From Candidatus Falkowbacteria bacterium LH_S3 (GTDB lineage: Bacteria > Patescibacteriota > Patescibacteriia > Patescibacteriales > JAGXOH01), in NCBI GenBank assembly GCA_023659985.1, contig JAGXOH010000003.1:1-40799 (forward strand): a stretch of DNA of 40,799 nt. Reading direction: 5' to 3'. Positions 15,429 to 24,371 of the stretch are shown here, one piece after another (positions within the stretch are counted from its first letter, which is position 1; each line of letters opens with the position of its first letter). The translations under genes and the position numbers were made by a program. Below the pieces are notes generated by a model, which saw nothing but the letters and a program-made list of their open reading frames with translations, searched no databases and was not told where the DNA came from.

Positions 15429-18359
15429 ATGTTATTTATGACTATTTTTAAATTGCCACAGAAGAAGTTTATTTTTTTCAAATTATTGGTTTGCTCAATT
15501 TTTTGTTTTGTTTTTTTGTTTGCGATCGGCTTGAAAATTCCTGAATTTTTTACTGTAAAAAAAGCTTCTGCCACTATTGCCGAGTCCAGTAAATATCTGC
15601 CTTTAGATCCGGCTAACAAGAACATCAATATTAACGGTTACAATATAGAAATGTCAGGCGGTTGGCTTACTTATGATGGAGACAATGAAGGGATATACAT
15701 AGGAACAAACGGCAACGTAGGCATTGGCACCACTAGTCCCGCTTATAAGTTTCAAACCATGGGTTACGGTTATTTTTCCCAACCTGTAACTGTTGGCACC
15801 CCAACAGCAGACACCCATGTCACTACTAAGTCCTATGTAGATTCAGAGCTCCAAAGCGCTACTACCACAGTGGAAGACACCTATGTCAACGAATCTGGCG
15901 ACACCATGACTGGAGCTTTAGACATCCAGCAACCAGATACAGGCGATATATTTAACATTTCAAGTAGCACGGCAGGGGATTTGATGACTATAACCAATGC
16001 CGGCAACGTCGGCATCGGGACGACGGGACCAAGTAGAAAACTGGATGTAAATGGTGACATTAGAATAAGAGGGAATGACATCTTCGAATCCGGTAATAAT
16101 AATTTCTTAACAATGAATTACGATGATACTTCTCGTATGCGGACTCACAGGCTTGATATTGGTAGACACCTTGACGCATACAAAGACTGGGGTGGAGAAG
16201 GCGATACTCTATTCCTTGGTTGGTCCACCGCCAATAGTGTTCTTGGGTACAACGGAGCTAGCTCAGGAGATGTTGCAAATGTTGGTGTCTTGGTCACTCA
16301 GGACACTGCATTTAAAGGCAACGTCGGCATCGGCACCACCAATCCTTCCTATGCTCTGGATGTAGCAGGTTATGGTCAATTCTCCCAACCCGTAACTGTC
16401 GGTACTCCTATAGCAGATACCCATGCCACCACCAAGTCCTATGTGGATTCAGAGCTTTCAGAAGCTACCTCTACAGCAGAAAACACCTATGTTAACGAAT
16501 CAGGCGACACCATGACTGGAGCTTTAAACATGAATAGCAATATTGATCTCAACTCCAATACACTGTTTATAAATAAAGGTGATGGTTTAGAGATGGGTCG
16601 TGATGATAGTATATGTAGTAGTAATGATTGTTACTATTTAGCAAAAACAGATGCAAATGCTGCAGATCCGGACGGCGAATTTTCTATTGGCGAGAGAGGA
16701 AATGATGACATTTTTAACGCCTGGATGCATTTTGACAGCGGCAACGTCGGCATCGGGACGACAAATCCGAGTACAGCGTTGGAAGTAAATGGGATCTACG
16801 AGACTGGCTTGGGTAATAGTTACGATAAGATACGTGTGTATCCTTCCTCAAGTTACACTATTGGAATGAAATCAGCCCAAACATTGGGCTTTCTTAACGA
16901 CTGGGCGACTACTTTTACCATGAATGCTGATAATAACCGAGGTTGGCTCTGGAGAGATACCTCAGATGCTGCTTCTGATGGTGCCATGAGTTTAACGACT
17001 AATGGAAGATTATATGTAAAAAGTACGGCTGCATTTAGCGGCAACGTCGGCATCGGGACGACGGGGCCCGCTTACGCTCTGGATGTAGCAGGTTATGGTC
17101 AATTTGCTCAACCCGTAACTGTTGGCACCCCAACAGCAAATACGCACGCTGCCACCAAGAGTTATGTGGATAGTGAGATTGGATCAGTTAGCGATACCTA
17201 TGTTAACGAATCAGGCGACACCATGACTGGGAATTTGGCCTTTACTCCTACTGGACCTAGTGCTCAGATTGGAGATACTTTTGCTGATAATACCTACAAG
17301 AGTTATATTAATTTTAATGCTGGTTCTGGTTCAAATGATCCGGGGTATATTATGCATGAAACTTCTGGAACTAGTACTAATGAAGGGGTTTTGCATATTA
17401 TTCCTTCGGATGATAATCAGTATGGAGATTATGTCTCTATTCATGGAACCAACGATTCTGATATGATTAAACTTCATACCTCTGGAGATATTGAAGGGAT
17501 AAATACAATACGATTCCAAGATTCAGACAGAAGAATTTATGGAATATCATCGGACGGTAATGACACGGTAGTTATTGATGGAAATTGGAACGAGCTTCTC
17601 GAAATGGGGAGAGTGATTGGTTGGACAGGTTCAAATTTTTACATAGGATCTAACTGGGATACTGTAGATCACACTGATGATATGATAGAAATCGGCCGCG
17701 ATGTGGGACATCTCGAATTTGAAGATACCACTGGAGAAGTAATGAGAGTAACTGGAGGCAATGTCGGCATTGGAGCAACAGCACCTGCTGAAAAACTTGA
17801 AGTTGCAGGTAACATCAGGCTAGATGATGGCGGGGATGCGTATATTGAGAATCAGTCTGGTTATGTAGGTATTAGGCCGCATGATGCTACTCATGGTTTA
17901 ATTATGCGTGACTTTGACGGAAATAGCACCAATTGGAGTGGAATTCGGACTCAGGATGACGGAAGTATGGAACTGAGGGCGGATGGCGGGTCTTACAGTC
18001 AGCTTGTTTTAGCAGATAACGGCAATGTCGGCCTCGGGACGGCGAGTCCGGGGGCGAAGTTGGATGTAGCAGGCGGCGGGTCATTCGGCAACCCTGTGAC
18101 TGTCGGCACCCCAACAGCAGCAAGTCACGCCGCTACCAAAGATTATGTTGATTCTAATTTTGGGGGTGGTTCTTATAAAGCAAATACAGTTGATCAAGAT
18201 TATAGTGGGGGTTGCAATTGTGATAAAGATAATTGCGCTAGTGGATACGATAATGTGGATAATATTGATTGTACGATAACAAATTATTGTGTAAGTGATC
18301 AGTATGAATGTAGAGGATACGAAACATGTAGCTGCACTTGCAATGTTTGTGAAGAATAA
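15429..18359 (+). CDS. secreted tail-fibre-like repeat protein with Cys-rich end
   Basis: A probable surface fibre or adhesin of 976 residues. A Sec signal peptide (hydrophobic KLLVCSIFCFVFLFAIGL, then Ala-rich site) precedes repeats. The three-part repeat is GNVGIGTTSP followed by a short LDV-G strand, QPVTVGTPTADTHVTTKSYV, then TYVNESGDTMTGAL. The first motif occurs at least six times, with different inserts between copies. Such GNVGIGT repeats are known from phage tail fibres and large CPR surface proteins, where they form beta-helical shafts. No S74 chaperone motif is seen. The last 60 residues carry ten cysteines (GGCNCDKDNC and CSCTCNVCEE), unlike the Cys-free shaft, and may cross-link or bind metal. 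The DNA of the repeat motifs is GC-rich and nearly identical between copies, favouring recombination. Start: 15429 or the ATG at 15438. Confidence 0.8.
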   Translation: MLFMTIFKLPQKKFIFFKLLVCSIFCFVFLFAIGLKIPEFFTVKKASATIAESSKYLPLDPANKNININGYNIEMSGGWLTYDGDNEGIYIGTNGNVGIGTTSPAYKFQTMGYGYFSQPVTVGTPTADTHVTTKSYVDSELQSATTTVEDTYVNESGDTMTGALDIQQPDTGDIFNISSSTAGDLMTITNAGNVGIGTTGPSRKLDVNGDIRIRGNDIFESGNNNFLTMNYDDTSRMRTHRLDIGRHLDAYKDWGGEGDTLFLGWSTANSVLGYNGASSGDVANVGVLVTQDTAFKGNVGIGTTNPSYALDVAGYGQFSQPVTVGTPIADTHATTKSYVDSELSEATSTAENTYVNESGDTMTGALNMNSNIDLNSNTLFINKGDGLEMGRDDSICSSNDCYYLAKTDANAADPDGEFSIGERGNDDIFNAWMHFDSGNVGIGTTNPSTALEVNGIYETGLGNSYDKIRVYPSSSYTIGMKSAQTLGFLNDWATTFTMNADNNRGWLWRDTSDAASDGAMSLTTNGRLYVKSTAAFSGNVGIGTTGPAYALDVAGYGQFAQPVTVGTPTANTHAATKSYVDSEIGSVSDTYVNESGDTMTGNLAFTPTGPSAQIGDTFADNTYKSYINFNAGSGSNDPGYIMHETSGTSTNEGVLHIIPSDDNQYGDYVSIHGTNDSDMIKLHTSGDIEGINTIRFQDSDRRIYGISSDGNDTVVIDGNWNELLEMGRVIGWTGSNFYIGSNWDTVDHTDDMIEIGRDVGHLEFEDTTGEVMRVTGGNVGIGATAPAEKLEVAGNIRLDDGGDAYIENQSGYVGIRPHDATHGLIMRDFDGNSTNWSGIRTQDDGSMELRADGGSYSQLVLADNGNVGLGTASPGAKLDVAGGGSFGNPVTVGTPTAASHAATKDYVDSNFGGGSYKANTVDQDYSGGCNCDKDNCASGYDNVDNIDCTITNYCVSDQYECRGYETCSCTCNVCEE

Positions 18360-18390
18360 ATTTAACCGGTGGTTTTTCGGGTTACCCATT

Positions 18391-18540
18391 TTAAATTAAG
18401 CAAAACTTAGAAAATTTGCTTTCAGCAAATTGTTGAAAGTTGAAAGTTCAAAGCTACAACTTAAAGCTTAAAACTCAAAATTTCTTAACAATGTTTTAAT
18501 TCAGTTTTGAACTTTGAGTTTTGCGTTTCAACTATATTTT
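18391..18540. repeat. heptamer array with reversed bordered element
   Basis: After a decayed AATTAAGC hairpin and AATTTGC-TTTCA-GCAAATT come GTTGAAA and AAAACTC-type units. The reversed bordered element follows (18481-18540), with TTTCTTAACAATGTTTTAAT at one end and GTTTCAACTATATTT at the other. Confidence 0.82.
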
Positions 18541-18613
18541 ATGTTATAATTAATTTAAAGGTCGATTTATGTATTTTATAATTAACATACTTAAAAATTA
18601 ATTAATTGGGTAT

Positions 18614-18640
18614 TTTGTTGGCAGTAGCTAAGCCAACAAA
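18614..18640 (+). promoter_or_regulatory. 9-bp leader hairpin before the cupredoxin-like gene
   Basis: TTTGTTGGC pairs perfectly with GCCAACAAA around a 9-nt loop (AGTAGCTAA), ending 20 nt before the ATG at 18661. A TATAAT-like stretch lies upstream near 18545. It is placed to affect translation or mRNA stability. Confidence 0.55.
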
Positions 18641-18660
18641 GGCCTTTCCTTTATTAAATT

Positions 18661-19389
18661 ATGGAAGACACAAAAAAGAAGATTTTTATTGTTGTTGCTA
18701 TTTTGGTAGTAGTCGGCATAGTCGGCTATTTACTGCTTAGTAATCAGCAGGTAAAGGAATCTTTACAACCACAAGAGCAACAAGAAGGAGAAAATATGAC
18801 TGAAGCTTCTGAAGAGATGAACGAGGAAGCTGCGAAAGAGACTGAAAATCTTATAGAAGAAGCTCAACAGAAAGCGCAAGAACAAGGAACAAGCACCAGG
18901 AACGAGGTAACTTGGCAGGAAGAAGGCGAGGGAACCTCTACGAAATCTAAAACTGGAGTCAGAATGGCTGAAGGAGGTAGTCCCATAGATACCCAAACTG
19001 GCAAAGTGGTTACAGAAGAAGGAGAAAAAGCAGATAATGCGGCTACTCCTGGATCTCCGGAAGCTCCAACTCAGTCTTTTACTACTAGTGAAGAAGATCT
19101 TCCTGAGAGTACTGTCAAAATGAAAATTACGCAGTCAAGTATTGATCCTGCTGAATTTTCTGTCAGTCCTGGCCAAGCCGTATCTATATCAGTTACTGCG
19201 GCAGGAGATGCTACTGAGATTTTCAGATTTGACGATCCATCTTTAGAAGGTGTAGCTGTAGGCGTAGCTCCGGGAAAGACTCGGGCTATAACCTTTAACG
19301 CCCCGACTGACACAGGTGACTACACTTATTATTCAGACGTTGCCAATCACAGAGCGTTAGGAGCTAAAGGAGTGATGATTGTAGAGTAG
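18661..19389 (+). CDS. membrane-anchored cupredoxin-fold protein lacking copper ligands
   Basis: An N-terminal anchor (IFIVVAILVVVGIVGYLLL) is followed by about 100 residues of low-complexity Glu/Gln/Thr linker that would span the cell wall. The last 90 residues form a cupredoxin-like beta sandwich (IDPAEFSVSPGQAVSISV and APTDTGDYTYYSDVANHRAL). In copper cupredoxins the final loop reads roughly YYCxxxxHxxxGM. Here it is YYSDVANHRALGAKG: Cys is Ser and Met is Ala, and no first His is visible. The domain therefore probably binds no type 1 copper and acts as a structural or binding module. It has its own terminator, so it is likely monocistronic. Confidence 0.75.
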   Translation: MEDTKKKIFIVVAILVVVGIVGYLLLSNQQVKESLQPQEQQEGENMTEASEEMNEEAAKETENLIEEAQQKAQEQGTSTRNEVTWQEEGEGTSTKSKTGVRMAEGGSPIDTQTGKVVTEEGEKADNAATPGSPEAPTQSFTTSEEDLPESTVKMKITQSSIDPAEFSVSPGQAVSISVTAAGDATEIFRFDDPSLEGVAVGVAPGKTRAITFNAPTDTGDYTYYSDVANHRALGAKGVMIVE

Positions 19390-19413
19390 GCTAAATTTGA
19401 TCAATGTTAAAAG

Positions 19414-19443
19414 CTCCCTTTCTTTATAGAGGGGGAGTTTTTT
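19414..19443 (+). terminator. strong rho-independent terminator
   Basis: CTCCCTTTCT pairs with AGAGGGGGAG (10 bp, two G-U) around TTAT and is followed by TTTTTT. It lies 25 bp after the stop of the cupredoxin-like gene. Confidence 0.9.
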
Positions 19444-19510
19444 GTAGCCAATGATGTGATACAATATAGTTGAATGTCAAAGCTAAAAACTAAAAGCTAA
19501 AGGTTGAATG

Positions 19511-19800
19511 TCATATGAAATCGGTGCACCTATTTTTCGACCTTTGATTGATTTTGAATGATAGTTTTTTAATCAATTTAGATTTTTGTTCTTTCTCAAA
19601 ATAGAGTTGTTCTTGTTTGAGATTCCATTCAGCTAAGACAAAATAGTTAACGTAGGATTTGGGCAGAAATACTTCTCATTGAAATGATTTTTCTTTGTTC
19701 ATAGAATTTAGTAGATTAGAATTAATTTTCAAAGTCGAGTAATTATAGTCTATTAATACTCTGAACAAAAATCAACTTAAGGTGCTACGATTTTATTTGG
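19511..19800 (-). pseudogene. degraded protein gene with two in-frame TGA codons
   Basis: On the - strand one frame reads protein-like sequence from about 19800 to a TGA at 19511-19513, interrupted by TGA at 19772-19774 and 19676-19678. It includes YNYSTLKINSNLL and, after the second stop, FLPKSYVNYFVLAEWNLKQE. The other frames are poor. The family is not recognised; a transposase-like C-terminus was considered but not established. Both interruptions could derive from TGG. It is the only gene-like content in the 0.5 kb gap between 19444 and 19958. Confidence 0.45.
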
Positions 19801-19802
19801 CT

Positions 19803-19930
19803 AATAGCCGCTAAAAGCTAAAAACTACAACTTAAAACTTAAATCTTAAAATTTCTTAACGATGTTTTAATTCAGTTTTGAATTTTGAGTTTTGGTTTTG
19901 ACTTTTGACTTTTGAGTTTCAACTATATTT
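19803..19930. repeat. heptamer repeats with second reversed bordered element
   Basis: AAAAGCTAAAAACT-type units lead into TTTCTTAACGATGTTTTAAT, then TTTTGAN heptamers and GTTTCAACTATATTT. The ends match the 18481 element with one mismatch in 20 at the first end, while the core is about three units longer. Confidence 0.82.
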
Positions 19931-19958
19931 CATATATCATTTGTATTTTTTAAAAATA

Positions 19959-22367
19959 ATGTATTTAAACAAAAAACCCATCTTTTTTTTGATATTGGCT
20001 ATTATAGTAACAGTGGCTGGCTTTTATGTTCTTCAAAACAATCAAATATTCACAGGCAGAGCTGAGTCAGATGATAATATCATTGGATATGCTTGGAGCG
20101 AAAATATGGGTTGGATAAGTTTTAATTGCACAAATGAATCTAATTGCGGAAGTAGTAATTATGGAGTGGATATTGATATGGAAACAGGCGATTTCTCCGG
20201 GTATGCTTGGAGTTCCAATATCGGTTGGATTGATTTTTCTCCGAGCGGACCTTACCCCGGAACTCCTTATCACGGAGTCAAATATGAATATGGGGATAGT
20301 GGCTTGGAAAGAAGGGTTACTGGTTGGGCCAAGACTTTAGTCTTAGAAGATGAAGGTTGGATAAAATTAAATAGCGATCCTTGGCTTTCTGGTTGGGACC
20401 AGAGACGGCAAATAACCATAGATAGTAATGATATAAATAATGATCTTGATCAGTTTCCAGTGCCAGTGTCTATAAACAATAATGCAGGCAAAAACAATGC
20501 TGATATCACTTCTATATTTGATGAAGTGGGAACTAGTAGTCAGAAAATAGCCATAACTGAATCTGACGGAGTAACACAGTTGTATGCTGAAATAGAAAAA
20601 TGGGACGCGGCGAGCGAGGAGGCGGTTATTTGGGCAGGAGGATATAATTGTGATATTGATAGTTCTTCTAATACTCATTTTTATATTTATTATGACAATG
20701 ACCAGTCAAGCAATGATTCTTATGTAACTTTAGGCACCAATGCCACCACTTCTGAGCAGATATGGGGCAATGATTACAGCTTGGTTCAACATTTAAATGA
20801 AGAGGAAGCAGGGGCAGGAACGGCGGCTTTATATAAAGATTCTACCAATAATAACAATAATGGAGATGACCAAGTTTCGGCTACTGGTCAAGATGGGCAA
20901 ATCAATGGAGGACAGGAATTTGACGGGTTAGATGATTATATTAGCTTGGGAGATAATGATATAGAAGGTGTTTTTGCTGAAGGAAGTTCGGTTTTTACAG
21001 TAACTGCTTGGGTTAAACCAAGTATTTTAGGAACCGCAAGTAGCAATCACGGCACTAGAAATGTAGTGTTAGCTCGTGCTTCAGATAGTAGTAACGATAA
21101 TTTTGAATTAGGAATTAGTGATGGAGGTGATTTGGACTTATATATTGATGAAAACAATGATGATATAACGAAAACTTATGGAGCGGGCGAGATGACCATA
21201 GATGACTGGCATTTTATTACAGCAAGTTTTAACTCTGGTTTAGTAGATGTATATTTAGATGGGAACCATTATACAGGTTCTTTCGTTGGAATTTCTTTGG
21301 ACGCAGCCAATGGTTCACCTGTAACAATTGGAGTTACAAGGCATTCTGATATATATTTTGAAGGTTTTATTGACGAAACCCACATTTCAAACACAATCAG
21401 AAGCCCAGCTTGGGTGGAAACTGATTACAGAGCAGGAATGGATGATCTACTTACTTGGGGCTCAGAGGAATTTGTTGATTACGGGGTTACCGCTGATATC
21501 AGCTCTGGCGAGTTCTCAGGCTGGGCCTGGAACAAAAGCAGAGTGAACAATGCTTCTGGTATCGGTTGGATTAGTTTTAATTGCGCTGACAGCGGAGCCG
21601 GAGGGTGCGCAAGCACTGATTATATGGTTTCTGGCTATTTAAATACTGTTCCCACCTCCACCAATATGACTTCTCCTAATTGGAGTAGTTCTGACGCCTG
21701 TTCTGATACTGCTTTGAAGTCTATTTTGGAATGGGAGTTTTCAGATCCTGATAAGGGTTCTTCCCAGTCAGCTTATCAATTAGTGGTGGATACTGACGAC
21801 ACCAGAGATGATGATACTCCGCTACTTGATACAGGAAACACATCAGGAAGCGCTCAGCAGTATTTACTAAATTCTTCATCTTTGGACTATGACACCTCCT
21901 ATTATTGGTGGATTAAGGTATGGGACAATCATGATATTGATTCTGATTGGCATCAATACTCCACTGAACCAGATACAGATAATGATGACGGCAATGCCAA
22001 CACTTTTACCACTTACAAGCATGAATTTCCAGAAGTTTATTTCCATTGGGTTCCGGATCCGCCTAGTGTTAACGAGGATGTAACTTTCACTAGTGATTCT
22101 TCAAGATATACGGTTGCTACTCCAACTATCGCTACTTCTTGCAGTACCAGCACCTGCAATTATAATTGGGATTTTTCAGGCTCTGATGCTACAATAACAG
22201 AAGGAAGCACTTCTTCTTCCACTATTACTGTTCAATTTACTTCCACCTCCACTCAAACCGTTGTCTTAGAAGTTACTGATCAAGAGGACTATACTTGCGC
22301 CAGTTCAACTTCCATTGAAATGAATCCGGAATTGCCGATATGGAGGGAAGTGAAGGTAAATGATTAA
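19959..22367 (+). CDS. secreted DUF2341/LamG surface protein
   Basis: An 802-residue exported protein. Signal/anchor: PIFFLILAIIVTVAGFYVL. Residues about 40-130 hold the repeated motif GYAWSENMGWISFN, common in CPR surface proteins, and it recurs near residue 525 (GWAWNKSRV, GIGWISFNC). A DUF2341 domain follows (GWDQRRQITIDSND, HFYIYYDND), then a LamG/concanavalin-like domain (EFDGLDDYISLGDND, FTVTAWVKP, DDWHFITASF, GFIDETHIS). The C-terminus is Ig/PKD-like (CNYNWDFSGSDATI). LamG domains often bind glycans. The ORF track starts at a TTG inside the repeat; the ATG at 19959 fits the signal peptide. It lies 22 bp before four pseudopilins, so it could be a pilus-associated adhesin, by analogy with PilY1 loci. 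Confidence 0.82.
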   Translation: MYLNKKPIFFLILAIIVTVAGFYVLQNNQIFTGRAESDDNIIGYAWSENMGWISFNCTNESNCGSSNYGVDIDMETGDFSGYAWSSNIGWIDFSPSGPYPGTPYHGVKYEYGDSGLERRVTGWAKTLVLEDEGWIKLNSDPWLSGWDQRRQITIDSNDINNDLDQFPVPVSINNNAGKNNADITSIFDEVGTSSQKIAITESDGVTQLYAEIEKWDAASEEAVIWAGGYNCDIDSSSNTHFYIYYDNDQSSNDSYVTLGTNATTSEQIWGNDYSLVQHLNEEEAGAGTAALYKDSTNNNNNGDDQVSATGQDGQINGGQEFDGLDDYISLGDNDIEGVFAEGSSVFTVTAWVKPSILGTASSNHGTRNVVLARASDSSNDNFELGISDGGDLDLYIDENNDDITKTYGAGEMTIDDWHFITASFNSGLVDVYLDGNHYTGSFVGISLDAANGSPVTIGVTRHSDIYFEGFIDETHISNTIRSPAWVETDYRAGMDDLLTWGSEEFVDYGVTADISSGEFSGWAWNKSRVNNASGIGWISFNCADSGAGGCASTDYMVSGYLNTVPTSTNMTSPNWSSSDACSDTALKSILEWEFSDPDKGSSQSAYQLVVDTDDTRDDDTPLLDTGNTSGSAQQYLLNSSSLDYDTSYYWWIKVWDNHDIDSDWHQYSTEPDTDNDDGNANTFTTYKHEFPEVYFHWVPDPPSVNEDVTFTSDSSRYTVATPTIATSCSTSTCNYNWDFSGSDATITEGSTSSSTITVQFTSTSTQTVVLEVTDQEDYTCASSTSIEMNPELPIWREVKVND

Positions 22368-22389
22368 TTTGTAAATATTTTGGAATTTG

Positions 22390-22935
22390 ATGAGAAAAAC
22401 ATTTAAAAATTTTAAAAATAAGGGAAAAAATATCAACGGTTTTACTTTAATAGAATTAACGGTTGTACTCGCTATTATTGCTATTTTAACTGCAGTTTTT
22501 TTGGCCAGTTTTCGCGTCGGCAGTGAGCCATCCAAGATCAAGTTGGTTTCCCACAACATTGTTAGTAATATTAGATTGGCCCAAAGCAACACCTTAGGAG
22601 CGGTAAAATATGAAGACCAAGTCCCGGAGGGAGGCTGGGGAGTTCACATGGAAGAGGGAAATTCGCGATATGCTATTTTTGCCGATATTAACGCCAACCA
22701 TAGCTATAACGAGATAGATGAAAAGTTTGTTATTAAAGATTTTAGTGAAAATATACAAATCACATCTATTGATCATGGAGATTCTGTAGATATTGTTTTT
22801 GACCCTCCAGATCCGACCACTTATATAAATGGCACCAGCACTGGTTCAGTATTAATAAGCTTAATAGATGATCAGGATAATTCTGAGTCTATAAGAGTTA
22901 ACTTTTTCGGATTAATAGAAGTGGTTAAAGAATAA
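22390..22935 (+). CDS. type IV pilin-like protein (FimT/GspH type)
   Basis: Prepilin cleavage and methylation signature NGFTLIELTVVLAIIAILTA, with the conserved Glu at position 5 after the expected cleavage, followed by a soluble domain of about 130 residues. The track begins at a TTG one codon earlier; the ATG at 22390 is preferred. It is the first of four pseudopilin genes in the order known from fimT/fimU-pilV-pilW-pilX minor-pilin operons. These prime pilus assembly and sit at the tip, which may serve DNA uptake or host attachment. Confidence 0.82.
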   Translation: MRKTFKNFKNKGKNINGFTLIELTVVLAIIAILTAVFLASFRVGSEPSKIKLVSHNIVSNIRLAQSNTLGAVKYEDQVPEGGWGVHMEEGNSRYAIFADINANHSYNEIDEKFVIKDFSENIQITSIDHGDSVDIVFDPPDPTTYINGTSTGSVLISLIDDQDNSESIRVNFFGLIEVVKE

Positions 22936-22949
22936 TTACTAATCACTTT

Positions 22950-23543
22950 ATGTTCATATATATGAACAATAAGACTAAAAAAATAACAGCTGAAGCAGTG
23001 AATATCAAAAAAAATAATGGTTTTTCCCTTATTGAAGTCGCTACGGCTTTATTTGTTATATCTGTTGGACTGGTGGGTATTTTAAGTTTGATATCCCAAA
23101 ATATCCAAGCTGAAAATATTAACAAAAATAAGTTAATAGCTTCCCAATTGGCTCAAGAAGGTCTGGAATTGGTTCGGAACCGACGGGGAGATAATTGGCT
23201 TACTGATGATGATTGGAATGACGGCATAACAGAGGATAATTATATAGTAGATTATACTGGAAAAATTCAGGAGGTGTCTGGCATAGAAAATGCTGTTTTG
23301 CAAATGAATGATGAAGGATATTATGTTCATGATGGGGATTATAGTGATACTATTTTTAAAAGGATGATAATTATTAGATCATTTCCTATGGCAACGCCTC
23401 CCCCTATGGCAACGCCTCCCCCTGTGGCAACGCCTCCCCCTATGGCAACGGCCTCCTCTTCTGTTTCTTGCCAGGTGAAGTGGAATGCCAGAGGAAGAGA
23501 TTTTGATTATATAGCGGATACGGTGTTGTATAACTGGAGATGA
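22950..23543 (+). CDS. PilV-like minor pilin with MATPPP repeats
   Basis: Prepilin signature NGFSLIEVATALFVISVGLVG, a PilV hallmark, then a coiled region (SQLAQEGLELVRNRRGDNW) and a globular part. Residues about 145-170 consist of four MATPPP hexapeptides encoded by near-identical 18-bp units (23386-23453), one reading VATPPP; slippage there would change the linker length. Two in-frame ATGs (22950, 22962) flank a 16-bp perfect palindrome, so the exact start is uncertain. Ends in TGA. Confidence 0.82.
   Translation: MFIYMNNKTKKITAEAVNIKKNNGFSLIEVATALFVISVGLVGILSLISQNIQAENINKNKLIASQLAQEGLELVRNRRGDNWLTDDDWNDGITEDNYIVDYTGKIQEVSGIENAVLQMNDEGYYVHDGDYSDTIFKRMIIIRSFPMATPPPMATPPPVATPPPMATASSSVSCQVKWNARGRDFDYIADTVLYNWR
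22952..22967. promoter_or_regulatory. 16-bp perfect palindrome at the pilV-like start
   Basis: GTTCATATATATGAAC is fully self-complementary and contains the second possible start codon. As RNA it could hide the start; as DNA it could be an operator. It may also be chance in AT-rich DNA. Confidence 0.4.
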
Positions 23544-23682
23544 TTTTATTGTTAATTTAGCTGATATAAGCTTGGGAAGTTATTAATTGTTGTTTATTAT
23601 AGCAAGAACATAATCATTAATAACTATAAATAATCTGGTAACCACTAATAATAACTCATAATTTTCTTGTCAAAACCGCCTT

Positions 23683-24291
23683 ATGAAAAAACAAGAAAAA
23701 CAAATATTAGAACAAAACAGAACTGCAACACAGGAAAAGGGCTTTACTTTTATAGAGATGGTGGTGTCTATTGCCTTGTTTGCAGTGGTTGCTCTATCAT
23801 CTACGCAGATTTTAAAGATGGTATTAGAGGGTCAGCAAAGCGCTATTACTTCCCAAAATATTCAAGAAAATATGAGATATGTTTTTGAAGTTATGAGCAA
23901 GGAAGCGCGGGTGGCAACAATAAGCAATGATGAGTGTGAAGATATTTTTTCTCCAAGCGCAAGCGCCGAGAATAAGGTTTTTAATGAAACAGAGATTAAT
24001 GACAATGATGCTCTTTATTTTAAAAATCAATATGGTGAATGCACAGTTTATTATTTGTCAGACAGCGGGGTTATGATGATTACTCGGGGAGAAGATACCG
24101 CTTCCACTACTCCGAATAATTTAGCTATTAACAGTTTGGAATTTAGCATAGAAGATGACGGTATTGGAGAGGTTCATTCAATGCAGCCTAAGGTAACTGT
24201 AAATATGAATGTAACAACTGATACTAACGATGAGATGCATAAGAAAGAAATGAAATTGCAAACAACAATATCGTCTAGATATTATGAGTAA
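23683..24291 (+). CDS. PilW/GspJ-like minor pilin
   Basis: Signature KGFTFIEMVVSIALFAVVAL, then SQNIQENMRYVFEVMSKEAR, the long-helix and Arg-rich pattern typical of PilW/GspJ pseudopilins, and a C-terminal beta domain ending in SSRYYE. It has 202 residues. It is third in the minor-pilin block, 139 bp after the pilV-like gene. Confidence 0.8.
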   Translation: MKKQEKQILEQNRTATQEKGFTFIEMVVSIALFAVVALSSTQILKMVLEGQQSAITSQNIQENMRYVFEVMSKEARVATISNDECEDIFSPSASAENKVFNETEINDNDALYFKNQYGECTVYYLSDSGVMMITRGEDTASTTPNNLAINSLEFSIEDDGIGEVHSMQPKVTVNMNVTTDTNDEMHKKEMKLQTTISSRYYE

Positions 24292-24371
24292 ATTTTAATC
24301 TGGATGTTATTCCTGTATCAAAGATTAGTATTTATGGCTTAAAGTTATGGTGTTAATTTAAAGATACTTTT

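Noticed and set aside
16123-16365. 80-residue + ORF and other shadow ORFs inside the fibre gene
   Set aside because: They overlap a clear repeat-rich protein frame and have no family features or initiation signals.
19511-19800. UGA recoding (Gly or Trp) in this genome
   Set aside because: TGA ends murA, the PilV-like and the PilX-like genes at family-appropriate positions, and long genes such as secA contain none in frame. The relic's TGA codons are better explained by decay or a foreign source.
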